Below are positions 8,730 through 16,252 of a stretch of 25,859 bases of DNA, in pieces. Source of the stretch: a virus; the IMG/VR virus record IMGVR_UViG_3300008952_000268, positions 1 through 25,859 of that record; one strand, written 5' to 3'. The notes under the pieces are model-generated. The model was not told the DNA's origin. It saw nothing but the letters and a program-made list of their open reading frames with translations, and searched no databases. The position numbers and the translations under genes are program-made. Position 1 is the stretch's first letter. Each line of letters opens with the position of its first letter.

Positions 8730-9064
8730 CAGCCGACCTTCTCTAGTGCGTCATCGAGCGCTTCTTCGACGCCTTCCTCGACGGGTCCACCTGCGTGCGC
8801 TGCCATGCTGGCCAGCTTCGCCTCGATTTCGTTGACGATGAAAACGGCAAGCCGAGTTTGCTCCGCGACCCGATGCGCGTCTCCGGCCTCCGATAACTGT
8901 GTTTGCTCTTCGAGCGACAGCCGATAAAACTCGTGGAACGGTGGCGTCCCCGCTCTCAGCCATAGCCGATAGGTGTCACGCGCTAGCGTCTTGAGCTGTG
9001 CGGATTGCTCGGAATCCTTCGGCTCCAGCTTCGAAAGCCCGATCATGTTCAAAACGTTGTTCAT
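8729..9064 (-). CDS. Small tail gene in assembly-chaperone position
   Basis: A 111-aa protein that is mainly helical and ends in an acidic Glu/Asp-rich tail (VEEGVEEALDDALEKVG). I chose the ATG at 9064 because it overlaps the TGA of the tail tube gene as ATGA. The longer frame starting at 9151 runs through that gene and adds an unlikely N-terminus. Position directly after the putative tail tube gene and before the coiled-coil protein is where tail assembly chaperones (lambda gpG/T-like) are found. Size and acidity suit a chaperone. I saw no clear slippery heptamer or overlapping extended frame that would give a gpGT-type frameshift product, so the role is only positional. Confidence 0.65.
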   Translation of the reverse strand: MNNVLNMIGLSKLEPKDSEQSAQLKTLARDTYRLWLRAGTPPFHEFYRLSLEEQTQLSEAGDAHRVAEQTRLAVFIVNEIEAKLASMAAHAGGPVEEGVEEALDDALEKVG

Positions 9065-9630
9065 GAGATGTCCATGTCGGAAAGGAATTCGTGCGCATAG
9101 ATGCGAAACGATGCATCGGGTAGACCGAGGAACCCTATCTGTATTCCCCATGCCTCCGTCGGTCCTACGTTGATCGACGTCAATTCCTTGTGGTGGGGGT
9201 CTCCGTTGTAGAGCAAGAACCCCGGAACGTGATCCGGGTCTTCCGGAGCGATCAGAACCTTAAACGCTTTGGCGGCTGTGTCCTCACCTGGTTTGAGTCC
9301 CGAACTCGTCAGCGTCTCACGAATGCCGCGGTTCTGCGTGACTGTCCCTTCTACCGTGTTCGCGAAGCATTGCTGAATAGCGTCCTTGTCGAACTCGCGC
9401 AGGACACCGGCAAGCTTGACCATGTCGGCCTGGTAGGATGAGCCGACTTCGACGCCACCCCACTCTTCGGCCGTCACGATCGCTTTCGCGCGTGGTTGTA
9501 TCTGAATCTTAAAATCACCGACCAGACCGAGCGCTGTACCGCCATGGGGGAATGCCGCGGTCAGGTCCGTCGGGTCCTTGACTAACGAGCCGCGTAGCTT
9601 GAAGGTTTTCTTGGTGTCGGCCGTGGCCAT
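9061..9630 (-). CDS. Probable major tail tube protein
   Basis: A 189-aa protein of the size usual for major tail tube subunits. It starts with a polar N-terminus, then beta-strand segments (FKLRGSLV, LVGDFKIQIQP, AKAIVTAEEWGGVEVG) and a helical stretch (MVKLAGVLREFDKDAIQQCF). It ends in strands (EAWGIQIGFLGLPDASFRIYAHEF). That order resembles the tail-tube fold shared by phage tube and Hcp-like proteins, and neighbours on both sides fit: tail-completion protein before, small chaperone-position gene after. The start is excellent: GGAGCTTTAG ends in the upstream stop TAG, and the ATG follows immediately. If the virus proves to have no tube, this would instead be a connector or fiber protein. 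Confidence 0.65.
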   Translation of the reverse strand: MATADTKKTFKLRGSLVKDPTDLTAAFPHGGTALGLVGDFKIQIQPRAKAIVTAEEWGGVEVGSSYQADMVKLAGVLREFDKDAIQQCFANTVEGTVTQNRGIRETLTSSGLKPGEDTAAKAFKVLIAPEDPDHVPGFLLYNGDPHHKELTSINVGPTEAWGIQIGFLGLPDASFRIYAHEFLSDMDIS

Positions 9631-10242
9631 CTAAAGCTCCCTGCCTTCACCGTAAGCCGAGATCAATTCTCGGACATCTTCCTGGTGCACGCGAGCCGCG
9701 TAGCCGACCGACGGACGAGCGTGAACGCGGGTCACGAGTCGCCGTTCCTCTTCGACGAATCCCATCCTCTGAAGCGCTTCGCGTTTCGAACCGCTCAGTT
9801 TTTTAAGCTGCTCGCGATATTTCTTCTTTGCGACCGATTTAATCGGCTGTGAATCGCGCTCTCCTAGTTGATGCTTTCCCGCGTAGGATGCGGCCGGTCC
9901 ATTCTTCCAGCCGACCCACACAGTATCCCGACCTTCGATTCCCGCGTTGACTGACGCCAGCATACCGCCACCACCTGAGAGACCACGGAGAACCGGCTCG
10001 CGGTCGAAGCGCTGCGGTCGCACAAAAAACCCGCGATTAAGATCCGATAGCGCCGCCGCGATATTGATGAACGGTTCCGGCATGCCGGGATAACGTGTCG
10101 GCCACCGGGTGTTCCCGTACCTTTTCTCGCGGAACGCTCGCTGCGCGCGTGCGATACCAGCGGCGCCGAGCTGCGTCAAGAGCGGTCGCATGTCGCGGAA
10201 TCGCGACTGGATCTCTTCGAGCGTCAGTCTCTGTTCGGCCAT
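9631..10242 (-). CDS. Tail-completion / virion morphogenesis protein (Mu gpG or HK97 gp10-like)
   Basis: A 203-aa basic protein. The middle contains an aromatic/Gly segment (DTVWVGWKNGPAASYAGKHQ) in which a beta hairpin is followed by an Ala-x-x-His-Gln motif. A second His motif, YAARVHQED, comes near the C-terminus. The 'ARVHQ' pattern is typical of the Mu gpG/P2 gpS virion-morphogenesis and HK97 gp10-like families that bridge the head and tail. The gene follows the gp36-like adaptor and precedes the tail tube gene, the canonical place. The ATG at 10242 is preceded by GAGG at good spacing and overlaps the end of the upstream gene by 19 bases. Family membership is judged by eye, so I keep it moderate. 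Confidence 0.7.
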   Translation of the reverse strand: MAEQRLTLEEIQSRFRDMRPLLTQLGAAGIARAQRAFREKRYGNTRWPTRYPGMPEPFINIAAALSDLNRGFFVRPQRFDREPVLRGLSGGGGMLASVNAGIEGRDTVWVGWKNGPAASYAGKHQLGERDSQPIKSVAKKKYREQLKKLSGSKREALQRMGFVEEERRLVTRVHARPSVGYAARVHQEDVRELISAYGEGREL

Positions 10243-10670
10243 GCGTTGCCTCGATTGCCGGGGACAAAGTCATTGAAGTCCGGCCGATCGAAGCGCGGCC
10301 GAACCGTGCCGCCTGTCGGGTTCTCGTCGCTCGGTGTGAGCTCCGATGATGTCTTAGCACCGAGCCGACGACGTAAGCCCCTCAGCGTACCCTTGCGCCA
10401 ATCCTCGAGCCGCTGGTCGTCGTCCGGGTTTGCGGTCGAGTGCCACGTTCGCAGTGTCAGAACGACACCCTGGACAGCGACTGCAACATGTTCTTTCCGT
10501 GTCTCGTCGTAAGCGAATCCGAGCTCCGACAGAAACCAGCCTTCGACGTCGTCAGCGGCATAACCGAGAACCGTCGTATCGACGGTCGACAGGTTGTCAT
10601 CGTGCTGCGTGAGCTGCACAAGCGTCGTATCGTCGCGGTATCGTTCGGTAACTCGGTCAGAAAGAGCCAT
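10224..10670 (-). CDS. Head-tail adaptor, Mu gp36/DUF1320-like
   Basis: A 148-aa protein. It opens like DUF1320/gp36 adaptors, with a short helix at VTERYRDDTTLVQLTQHD followed by a Thr/Asp-rich loop. A helix ending VEGWFLSELGFAY comes next, then a helical bundle (VAVAVQGVVLTLRTWHS) and a charged helix (DDQRLEDWRKGTLRGLRRRLG). The last 40 residues are polar and probably disordered. Such adaptors sit under the portal and join the head to the tail-completion ring. The ATG shares its A with the preceding stop (TAATG), indicating coupling to the jelly-roll protein. The assignment rests on this helical layout and on the gene's place before the gpG-like gene, without a decisive residue motif. Confidence 0.65.
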   Translation of the reverse strand: MALSDRVTERYRDDTTLVQLTQHDDNLSTVDTTVLGYAADDVEGWFLSELGFAYDETRKEHVAVAVQGVVLTLRTWHSTANPDDDQRLEDWRKGTLRGLRRRLGAKTSSELTPSDENPTGGTVRPRFDRPDFNDFVPGNRGNAWPNRD

Positions 10671-11998
10671 TACGGTGTACCCGTTGGATCGGACCAGGTT
10701 TCAGCGGCGCCGAGATGCGGAAAGAAGAAACCTTTCTTTTTGAACAGGAACGTTTGAAGCATTCCTGCGTCGGTCGATGTGTCCGCACATGTCGCCTCGT
10801 CGTCCTGCACAAAAGCATTCGAGCCGCCGAGGATAGCCCACCAGGAGCCATCGAACGGGTGGAACTCCTGCATGCACAAGTCATCGATGTAGACCGAGCC
10901 GCCAGCCAGGGACGCGGACGCTATCTTTAGCTTGAGCTCGCCAGAGGTGCGGAAGTTATCGAACCAGTTCTTCGTGCCGCCTGCGGTCTGCGAACCCGAG
11001 CCGAATATTACCGTCGTCCATGTGTCATCTGTCAGGCTGGTAAGTGTCACCGCGTGCGACTGGTCACCGAGCGTTATCGTAAGAGTCCCGCCAGATAGAA
11101 CGGCTGGAACGTAAACGCGCAGAGAAAGAAAGACCGGCGTATCCGAGCGGAAGCTAATTCCGCGATCGATCAAATCCTGCTCGATCGTCACGTCTCCGCC
11201 AGTCGTGAACTCGAGCCGGTTGCTGGATGCTGCGCCGAAGTAGGTACGGTACGGCGCTGGGGACGTCGAGCCGATGGCCGTGTTCGACGCCAACGAGCCG
11301 CTCAAAAACGTCCACCCAGTGAGATCCGTCCCACTGGTCCCTTCGTCGAAAGATGGGTTCTCGATTAGCTGCGACGTCGACAGGCCGGATACCGCTGACA
11401 GCGTCGTACTACTACCGGAGCCGATGCGGTTGATGTCGTCCCGTTCCGCATCTTGTCCGACGATTTCGAATAGCTCTTCATGGATCGTCGAACCTGAGCC
11501 GCCGTCCTGAATGCATCGGATCGTCTTAGTCTCTGCATGGCTGTTCTCGATCACGTCCCCATTCGGCATGACATGGAACTTGTAGACGACGCCATTGCCA
11601 CCTCCAGCGATCGCGCCGGGATCATTGTGCGTAAATCCGCGAGATCGAACCGTCTGTGTTCGATCGATGAAATCGTCGTACATCCTCCGCAGGATCGTGT
11701 CGACGTCCGTTTCTACAAGGTTCAAATATCGAGCGTATTCGACGATGGCCTGGTCGAAGACGTTCGAGAATTCTTCCTCGGCACCTGCGAGGAGACTACG
11801 AAGCCCTTCAAAGCCTGCTTCGATTCCTACGCGGTTCGTGAACTCATCATGGATCTGCGTACGGAAATCATGCTCCAGGCTACTCGTGGAGCCGGTGAAG
11901 TGCTCACCGCCTGTATCGGTCAAAAAGTCCTGATACTGCTTCCACGCATAAACGACACGGTCAATGATGTCTCTGACGTCGTCTTCGGCAATGGCCAT
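10670..11998 (-). CDS. Virion protein with helical base and carbohydrate-binding-like jelly roll
   Basis: A 442-aa protein in two parts. Residues 1 to about 120 are charged and helical (VRDIIDRVVYAWKQYQDFL, then several Asp/Glu helices). Residues about 212-375 look like a CBM4/9-type jelly roll. This part opens with the signature pattern LIENPSFDEGTSGTDLTGW, continues with strand after strand (PVFLSLRVYVPAVLSGGTLT, TWTTVIFGSG) and ends with VYIDDLCMQEF. Jelly rolls that open with 'N-x-S/G-F-E/D ... W' commonly bind sugars. The gene stands between the capsid block and the connector genes, so this may be a head-fiber or neck-fiber protein presenting a lectin-like domain. The ATG at 11998 has only a weak SD. 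Ligand and virion location are inferred. Confidence 0.65.
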   Translation of the reverse strand: MAIAEDDVRDIIDRVVYAWKQYQDFLTDTGGEHFTGSTSSLEHDFRTQIHDEFTNRVGIEAGFEGLRSLLAGAEEEFSNVFDQAIVEYARYLNLVETDVDTILRRMYDDFIDRTQTVRSRGFTHNDPGAIAGGGNGVVYKFHVMPNGDVIENSHAETKTIRCIQDGGSGSTIHEELFEIVGQDAERDDINRIGSGSSTTLSAVSGLSTSQLIENPSFDEGTSGTDLTGWTFLSGSLASNTAIGSTSPAPYRTYFGAASSNRLEFTTGGDVTIEQDLIDRGISFRSDTPVFLSLRVYVPAVLSGGTLTITLGDQSHAVTLTSLTDDTWTTVIFGSGSQTAGGTKNWFDNFRTSGELKLKIASASLAGGSVYIDDLCMQEFHPFDGSWWAILGGSNAFVQDDEATCADTSTDAGMLQTFLFKKKGFFFPHLGAAETWSDPTGTP

Positions 11999-12001
11999 GG
12001 T

Positions 12002-12655
12002 TTACTTGTATCTCGGGGGAAGCCAAACGGCGTGTTGTTCGGAGAACTCGAACTCGTCCACCGTCTGTTTGAGAATACCCGGCTCAAGGTCCGCGATCGT
12101 CGGCGGCCGATCACCTTCAATCGACCGATAGTCCATGTCGATCGGGATGCGCGGATCGCCACGAGGTAGAAGCACCGCGAACATCGAGACCGGAACGCAG
12201 CGCTCGTCGAGCTCGATTTTGCGTGACCCACCCAGCGGCGGCCGACCTCGGCTTCGCCATGGGATCGTCTCGCCGTACTCGCGCTGCTTGTTCGCGAGCT
12301 CCACACGCACCACATGCCGATGAAGCTCTGCCAGCGCTTGCTCGATCTGCGCAAACGTTAGATGGCAATAGTGGCCAGGCTTGTCGACGCTGGTACGCAG
12401 GCGCTTTTTGTCCAGGCGTTCGAGCGGGTTCGACTTGTGGACGAAGGTTAGCGGCCCAACGATACGCGATGCGCTCGGCACAAAGTGCCATGGGGAATCT
12501 GCTTCGTCGGGTAGCTTAGGGGTCTCGATGTCGAAACCGAGCAGACCGGCGAACCATTCGCGGGTCCGTTTGTACTCTTCGCGATAGATCGATTTCGGGG
12601 TCGAAGGCTCGGACGTTACTGCCCTTGAGCTCTTCCGTGCTGTTACCTGAGACAT
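12002..12655 (-). CDS. Hypothetical protein after the capsid gene
   Basis: A 217-aa soluble, basic protein with no family I recognise. The first 20 residues are Ser/Thr/Lys-rich and probably disordered. The remainder mixes helices (IYREEYKRTREWFAGLLGFD and FAQIEQALAELHRHVVRVEL) with Pro-containing loops. No membrane segment or catalytic motif stands out. The start at 12655 has a strong Shine-Dalgarno, TAGGAGA, seven to eight bases upstream. That SD can pair with CTCCT a few bases earlier to form a small hairpin, which might lower translation relative to the capsid protein. Position between capsid and connector genes suggests a head-completion or minor capsid role. Confidence 0.7.
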   Translation of the reverse strand: MSQVTARKSSRAVTSEPSTPKSIYREEYKRTREWFAGLLGFDIETPKLPDEADSPWHFVPSASRIVGPLTFVHKSNPLERLDKKRLRTSVDKPGHYCHLTFAQIEQALAELHRHVVRVELANKQREYGETIPWRSRGRPPLGGSRKIELDERCVPVSMFAVLLPRGDPRIPIDMDYRSIEGDRPPTIADLEPGILKQTVDEFEFSEQHAVWLPPRYK

Positions 12656-12662
12656 TTACCGT

Positions 12663-12680
12663 CTCCTATTGTGAAAGGAG
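12663..12680 (-). promoter_or_regulatory. SD-sequestering mini-hairpin before the 217-aa gene
   Basis: On the minus strand CTCCT is followed by an 8-base loop and AGGAG. The second arm is exactly the Shine-Dalgarno of the 217-aa gene, with its ATG seven bases downstream. The stem is only 5 bp, so any effect would be mild. It lies directly after the larger capsid stem-loop, so the two may act together to reduce expression of the downstream gene. Confidence 0.35.
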
Positions 12681-12681
12681 T

Positions 12682-12711
12682 AGCCAGGGGACATCACCGG
12701 GTCCCCTGGCT
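12682..12711 (-). terminator. Strong stem-loop after the capsid gene (terminator-like, no U tract)
   Basis: An 11-bp perfect stem (AGCCAGGGGAC pairing with its complement) closes an 8-base loop, 15 bases beyond the capsid stop. It is GC-rich and would be very stable. No run of T follows on the minus strand, so it is not a classical intrinsic terminator. It may be a partial terminator or a 3' barrier that protects capsid mRNA. Confidence 0.6.
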
Positions 12712-12725
12712 GAGACATGGAAGGA

Positions 12726-13700
12726 TTAGGAATTCACGTTCTGGCAGAACGAATATGGAACATTCGCACCGATACCAACGCGCATCTCGCCCTGAAGCGA
12801 GTGCTGGCCGATGTCGCGTGCGGTGTCCGAATTATTGTCGTCGGCTCGTACCGTCGAGAACGGCGTGCGCTCCTGAACGAGCATCGCAGGCTTGCCGCTC
12901 TTGAGCGCTACAAAAGCCTTGCTGTCATCGATTAGCGTATTGAACTCCATGTCGGGGTTCTTGCCGCTGAGCTGGAGAACGTTCGATTTGCCGCCAGCCG
13001 AGCCGTCAATCTGCGTGTTGATGAATGCGGATTCCCAGACAGCGCGATCGAGTTCGTTTGTAAGAAGGATACACTGCGCCGCCTTGATCTTGGCTCCCGA
13101 GTGAAGCTTCTTTCCTTCGGTGTCCTGGAATTCGGTGAACACCTGAAGCGCACTATAGAACCTGGTGATCGCCAATGCGTCCGTCGTCGGTGTGGCACCC
13201 GCGACGCTGTTACCACCCGAGCGGCCGAAGCGTGTCGATGTGATGACCAGCGCCGAACCGTCCGCTGCATTCGGGATCGACTGGAGCAGGTCCGCATCCG
13301 TCGTTCCGTTGATGACCTGGAAGACCAGCTCTTCGATGATCTGCGCCGCTCGCGAGCCGATATCCTCGGCATGGTTGAGCATCGCGTTTGTCTGGTCGTC
13401 GGCCTCGTCCCACTTCGACCACGGGATGCGCGTCGAGTAGATGTAGTTCTCGACCGTGTACTGTACGGACGTGTACGACCCGACCGAGATCGGCGTGTCA
13501 TACGGTTGATACTTGAGCGCCGGAACGCTCTCGAAATAAACGTACTTCGACTCGCGGTCAGGAGCCGACGTGACGAAATCTGTAAACTTCGCGAGCATTT
13601 CTCGCGATGCTTCGTACTCGACGTCGTAGGTGTCGAGCATAGAAGACTGAAGAGGTGCCGTATTGAGCGAGGCACCAGCGCCAATTGGTTGACCAGGCAT
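12726..13700 (-). CDS. Major capsid protein, Mu gpT-like
   Basis: A 324-aa protein that builds the icosahedral shell. It matches the pattern of Mu-like major head subunits (gpT family). An N-terminal helix (YEASREMLAKFTDFVTSAP) is followed by an aromatic stretch (SKYVYFESVPALKYQPY). Then comes the strand/helix core YTVENYIYSTRIPWSKWDEA, a long helix (AAQIIEELVFQVINGTT) and a C-terminal beta part (MRVGIGANVPYSF). Fold class would be HK97. The start is certain in practice: GGAGGCATAG lies directly before the ATG at 13700. It follows the protease/scaffold and decoration genes, the standard order for capsid operons, and is followed by a strong stem-loop. Family is judged by eye, but the role is well supported by context. 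Confidence 0.85.
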   Translation of the reverse strand: MPGQPIGAGASLNTAPLQSSMLDTYDVEYEASREMLAKFTDFVTSAPDRESKYVYFESVPALKYQPYDTPISVGSYTSVQYTVENYIYSTRIPWSKWDEADDQTNAMLNHAEDIGSRAAQIIEELVFQVINGTTDADLLQSIPNAADGSALVITSTRFGRSGGNSVAGATPTTDALAITRFYSALQVFTEFQDTEGKKLHSGAKIKAAQCILLTNELDRAVWESAFINTQIDGSAGGKSNVLQLSGKNPDMEFNTLIDDSKAFVALKSGKPAMLVQERTPFSTVRADDNNSDTARDIGQHSLQGEMRVGIGANVPYSFCQNVNS

Positions 13701-13710
13701 CTATGCCTCC

Positions 13711-14172
13711 TTAGCTCAGGGGATCCATGAGATTGTCGATTCCGTTTTTGAGTGCTACATCGCACGTCGTTCCGGAATACCACTTCGTGACCACCCCGAC
13801 GCGGTTGCCAGAATCAACGGCGGTGAGGGTTAGCGTCTGATCGTCGGAAGCCCAAACGGCGTCGCCGACGTGCGTCTCGGCTGAAACACCGGTAACAGCG
13901 ACGCTACGAATCGTCCGGCCGCCAACGTCGACCTTACAGGTAACGGTGTTACCCGTGTTCCCGGTAACAGAGTCGCCGCTAGTGTCGCTAACGATAGCGA
14001 CGCCAATGAAGACATCATCGGCTACGTCGGTCCCGGCGAGAATGAGTTCACCGGCCGAGTTGTCAAGAGATACGAGGGCGCCATCGAAAACCTCTACGGT
14101 GTCAGAGACGATCACTTCCATGATGTCGCTGGTCGCGAGATAGGTCCAATCGGATCGTGCGGAAAGTGCCAT
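13711..14172 (-). CDS. Head decoration/stabilisation protein
   Basis: A 153-aa beta-rich protein lying between the protease/scaffold and major capsid genes, where lambda gpD-like and other capsid cement proteins are encoded. Features are short strands joined by Gly/Asp/Thr turns: FDGALVSLDNSAGELIL, then DDVFIGVAIVSDTSGDS. It ends with GDAVWASDDQTLTLT and NRVGVVTKWYSGTTCDVAL. The segment 'GDAVWASDD...RVGVV' is typical of phage capsid cement proteins. An AAAGGAGG Shine-Dalgarno eight bases before the ATG predicts strong translation, fitting a protein needed in hundreds of copies. No signal peptide or helix-rich part is present. A minor tail protein is the alternative, but position argues against it. 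Confidence 0.8.
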   Translation of the reverse strand: MALSARSDWTYLATSDIMEVIVSDTVEVFDGALVSLDNSAGELILAGTDVADDVFIGVAIVSDTSGDSVTGNTGNTVTCKVDVGGRTIRSVAVTGVSAETHVGDAVWASDDQTLTLTAVDSGNRVGVVTKWYSGTTCDVALKNGIDNLMDPLS

Positions 14173-14175
14173 CGC

Positions 14176-14928
14176 TTACGCCTCCTTTCTCGTGAGGTGG
14201 CGGGCGACGTACTTAGCCGCCGTCGTGTTTTTCATGCGCTCCTTGGTCTGATCGCTGAGCGCTTCGTACTCCTGAAACAATCGAATGACCTCGGCCTGGT
14301 CGCCTTCTTCGGCGAACTCTGCGATGTCTTCGGGGAGATCGTTCATCGCAGTTCCGGGTCCGTCTTCGAATTCCGCGAGCGTTTCGGCTGGCTTCATGCG
14401 GCCACCTTCACGAATCGAACTAGCGAAGGTCTGCGCCGCTGATTTGCGGTCCTTCGCGTTCTTCAGCAGGCTTGAGAGATTCGATCGAGCGTTAGCCGTG
14501 ATCTCGTAACCTTCGGAATCGAGCTCGTCTAACGTCGAATCGCAGAACTCTGCGACCTCGTCGGCCTCGTCGCGTGCATTAAGCTTGTCCTCGAGCACCG
14601 TCAAGCGACCGACAAGCGCAGCCTGCGCATCGTCGTTCGTGTCCCCTTCGGAATCCGAGAACTCAGCGGGTACCGGCTCGTCCTCGGCTGGAGCAGGAGC
14701 GCCGCCGCCCTGCATGGCGTCAATCAGCGGCTGCACGGCCTTCATCCAGTCGAGGATTTGATCGATCTGCGCCTTGAGATCGCCAGCGCCGTCTTGCAGC
14801 TCGGCATCGTCGTCGTCGCCGCCGTCGTCATCATCGGCGAAAACGTTATCGGGTTTCGCCGATGGCTTCTTCGCCGTTGCCTTCTTCGACGACTTTCTAC
14901 GGGTCGTCTTGGTCTTCGGGGTCGCCAT
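14176..14928 (-). CDS. Internal in-frame scaffold product nested in the protease gene
   Basis: An ATG at codon 197 of the protease/scaffold frame is preceded by ACGGAGG with a 5-base gap, better than the SD of the full-length gene. Starting there gives a 250-aa protein with a Lys/Ala-rich N-terminus, an Asp-rich stretch and a helical acidic remainder: a separate scaffold without the protease. The same arrangement is established for lambda C/Nu3 and Mu I/Z, where the free scaffold outnumbers the protease fusion. Here it is inferred from SD strength and from the Pro/Asn junction just before the Met. Alternative: the SD is coincidental and only the fusion is made. Confidence 0.6.
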   Translation of the reverse strand: MATPKTKTTRRKSSKKATAKKPSAKPDNVFADDDDGGDDDDAELQDGAGDLKAQIDQILDWMKAVQPLIDAMQGGGAPAPAEDEPVPAEFSDSEGDTNDDAQAALVGRLTVLEDKLNARDEADEVAEFCDSTLDELDSEGYEITANARSNLSSLLKNAKDRKSAAQTFASSIREGGRMKPAETLAEFEDGPGTAMNDLPEDIAEFAEEGDQAEVIRLFQEYEALSDQTKERMKNTTAAKYVARHLTRKEA

Positions 14929-15516
14929 CGGCACCTCCGTATTTGGGTGGGGGAAATCATGAAAACTGAAGATCGCGACAGAAGAGGTGTCGCACGCAGC
15001 GACCGCCATCAGCGGATCTTCGGACGTCTCAAAAATAGTCGTCTGCCGTTCCTCTCCGATCTCGAGGAGCGGCATCTTGTTGTGGGGTGCCTCGTCGCTC
15101 AGAAGAGCAAGAGACCGGATTTCGGCCTTGCCGTGCGGAATCTCCGGGGATCGAGACGGCAAGAGACCCAAGCGGATGCGGTCATAGATGTCGATCGGAA
15201 CCTTGACCAGATCGGCGAACAAGCAGGCCTTGAGCTCCCCACCGATCGAGATGTCACCGACGCGAGTTAAGCGGACATGCCCAGCGAACTCTGGCGCATC
15301 CGTGTTGCCATGGTGTCCGATGTGTATCGGCGCCATGTAACCCTCGAGGAATAGAGTCTGATGGGTCGCGAGCGCCTCTTCGAGCCAAGCGCGATCAAGC
15401 GCTTCCTCGAGCCCCTTTACCCCTGCCGGAACCTCGGCAAAGATCGGCACATCGTAGATCGTAGCCGTCTCTCCGACGTCAGCGCGGTATCCGGTTCCTA
15501 TCAGATCTCCAGGCAT
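14176..15516 (-). CDS. Capsid maturation protease fused to scaffold (Mu gpI-like)
   Basis: A 446-aa protein. Residues 20-150 resemble Mu gpI-type head maturation proteases: LEGYMAPIHIGHHG carries candidate catalytic His residues (64-69). After a strand segment (KACLFADLVKV) comes RLGLLPSRSPEIPHG with the probable nucleophile Ser (121 or 123). Residues 197-250 are Lys/Ala-rich, then very acidic (FADDDDGGDDDDAEL). The rest is helical with a Glu/Asp-rich C-terminus typical of scaffolds, which fill the procapsid and are cleaved away. I chose the ATG at 15516. The open frame continues to 15924, but that part is low-quality sequence antisense to the HTH gene. The SD before 15516 is weak, so the exact start is uncertain. 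Confidence 0.8.
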   Translation of the reverse strand: MPGDLIGTGYRADVGETATIYDVPIFAEVPAGVKGLEEALDRAWLEEALATHQTLFLEGYMAPIHIGHHGNTDAPEFAGHVRLTRVGDISIGGELKACLFADLVKVPIDIYDRIRLGLLPSRSPEIPHGKAEIRSLALLSDEAPHNKMPLLEIGEERQTTIFETSEDPLMAVAACDTSSVAIFSFHDFPHPNTEVPMATPKTKTTRRKSSKKATAKKPSAKPDNVFADDDDGGDDDDAELQDGAGDLKAQIDQILDWMKAVQPLIDAMQGGGAPAPAEDEPVPAEFSDSEGDTNDDAQAALVGRLTVLEDKLNARDEADEVAEFCDSTLDELDSEGYEITANARSNLSSLLKNAKDRKSAAQTFASSIREGGRMKPAETLAEFEDGPGTAMNDLPEDIAEFAEEGDQAEVIRLFQEYEALSDQTKERMKNTTAAKYVARHLTRKEA

Positions 15517-15694
15517 AGAACCATCTACCGGGAACCGGTTGTACACGTTTTGTATGGTCGATGTCCATTTCGTGCATGTCAAGGAGCATCCTACGTTGTA
15601 TCGTGCATTCGTGTTGATCGGCGCTGCGCCTGATCTCAACTCGGGTCCCGGCTTGTACACACCTGCGGCGCCGATCCTTTTGACCTGGGAACCC

Positions 15695-16252
15695 ATGGCC
15701 ATGCACAGAACAGACCCCGACCGCATGTTCGAGCGTCCCTTGGCTCGACCCCGCAGGACCACCGCGCCGCAGCGCATCCAGATCACCGATCGCCAGTTAG
15801 CAGAGAAGCTCGGAGTCCCGAAGGACGTTATCAAGACGTTCAAAAAGCACGGAGCAGCGCATGAGCCGACGCCAGGGGAACCGCTCTGCCTCGGCCTGAG
15901 CGGCATGGAGCTCGCTGCGTTCATGGCGCTGGGAAAGCTGCTCGAAAAAGGCTACGTGACCAAACAGAAAGCTCGGCGCTTCTTCGGCGCGTGCATGCTC
16001 GCGCTCGCCACCGACCACCGTCACAAAGTGCTACTACAGGTCACCGATGCGAACGACGCGCGCGAATGCTCGCTGATCCAGGACAACGCGGCGAGCGACG
16101 GACCCAGCTTGATCGCCGTACCCGAGGAGCAGGCGCCTTATACGACGATCTACAATCTGTCGATCTTGAAGAACTTGGTGCGTGTCGCTCTGACCCAAGA
16201 GCCGCTAAAGCTGCCAGAGCTCGGTGATGTGGAATGCGTTCCCCATGCTTAG
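15695..16252 (+). CDS. HTH protein, possibly MerR-like regulator, of the plus-strand cassette
   Basis: A 185-aa protein. Residues about 30-50 form a likely helix-turn-helix (DRQLAEKLGVPKDVIKTFKK). A loop follows, then a second helical part (GMELAAFMALGKLLEKGYVT) which echoes the MerR layout of HTH, wing and an L-x-x-I-type helix ahead of a 'GY/GF' turn. The rest is mixed and unrecognised. It probably binds DNA, and candidate targets are the two dyad operators in this cassette. The ATG at 15695 has GGGA shortly before it. ATG 15701 and an upstream TTG at 15596 with AAGGAG are alternatives. Its stop overlaps the lipase start, so the two are co-translated. Regulator function is inferred; the C-terminal half could bind a ligand. 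Confidence 0.6.
   Translation: MAMHRTDPDRMFERPLARPRRTTAPQRIQITDRQLAEKLGVPKDVIKTFKKHGAAHEPTPGEPLCLGLSGMELAAFMALGKLLEKGYVTKQKARRFFGACMLALATDHRHKVLLQVTDANDARECSLIQDNAASDGPSLIAVPEEQAPYTTIYNLSILKNLVRVALTQEPLKLPELGDVECVPHA

Noticed and set aside
11537-12169. Long plus-strand frame (210 codons)
   Set aside because: Antisense to two coupled structural genes; no supporting start signals.
15556-15582. Minus-strand promoter with perfect TTGACA before the protease gene
   Set aside because: The -35 box is perfect, but no acceptable -10 lies 16-18 bases downstream, so the promoter is unproven.
15517-15924. Upstream extension of the protease frame
   Set aside because: It runs antisense through the HTH gene, is rich in Arg/Ser/Cys with no domain pattern, and lacks an SD. 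The protease-like sequence begins after 15516.
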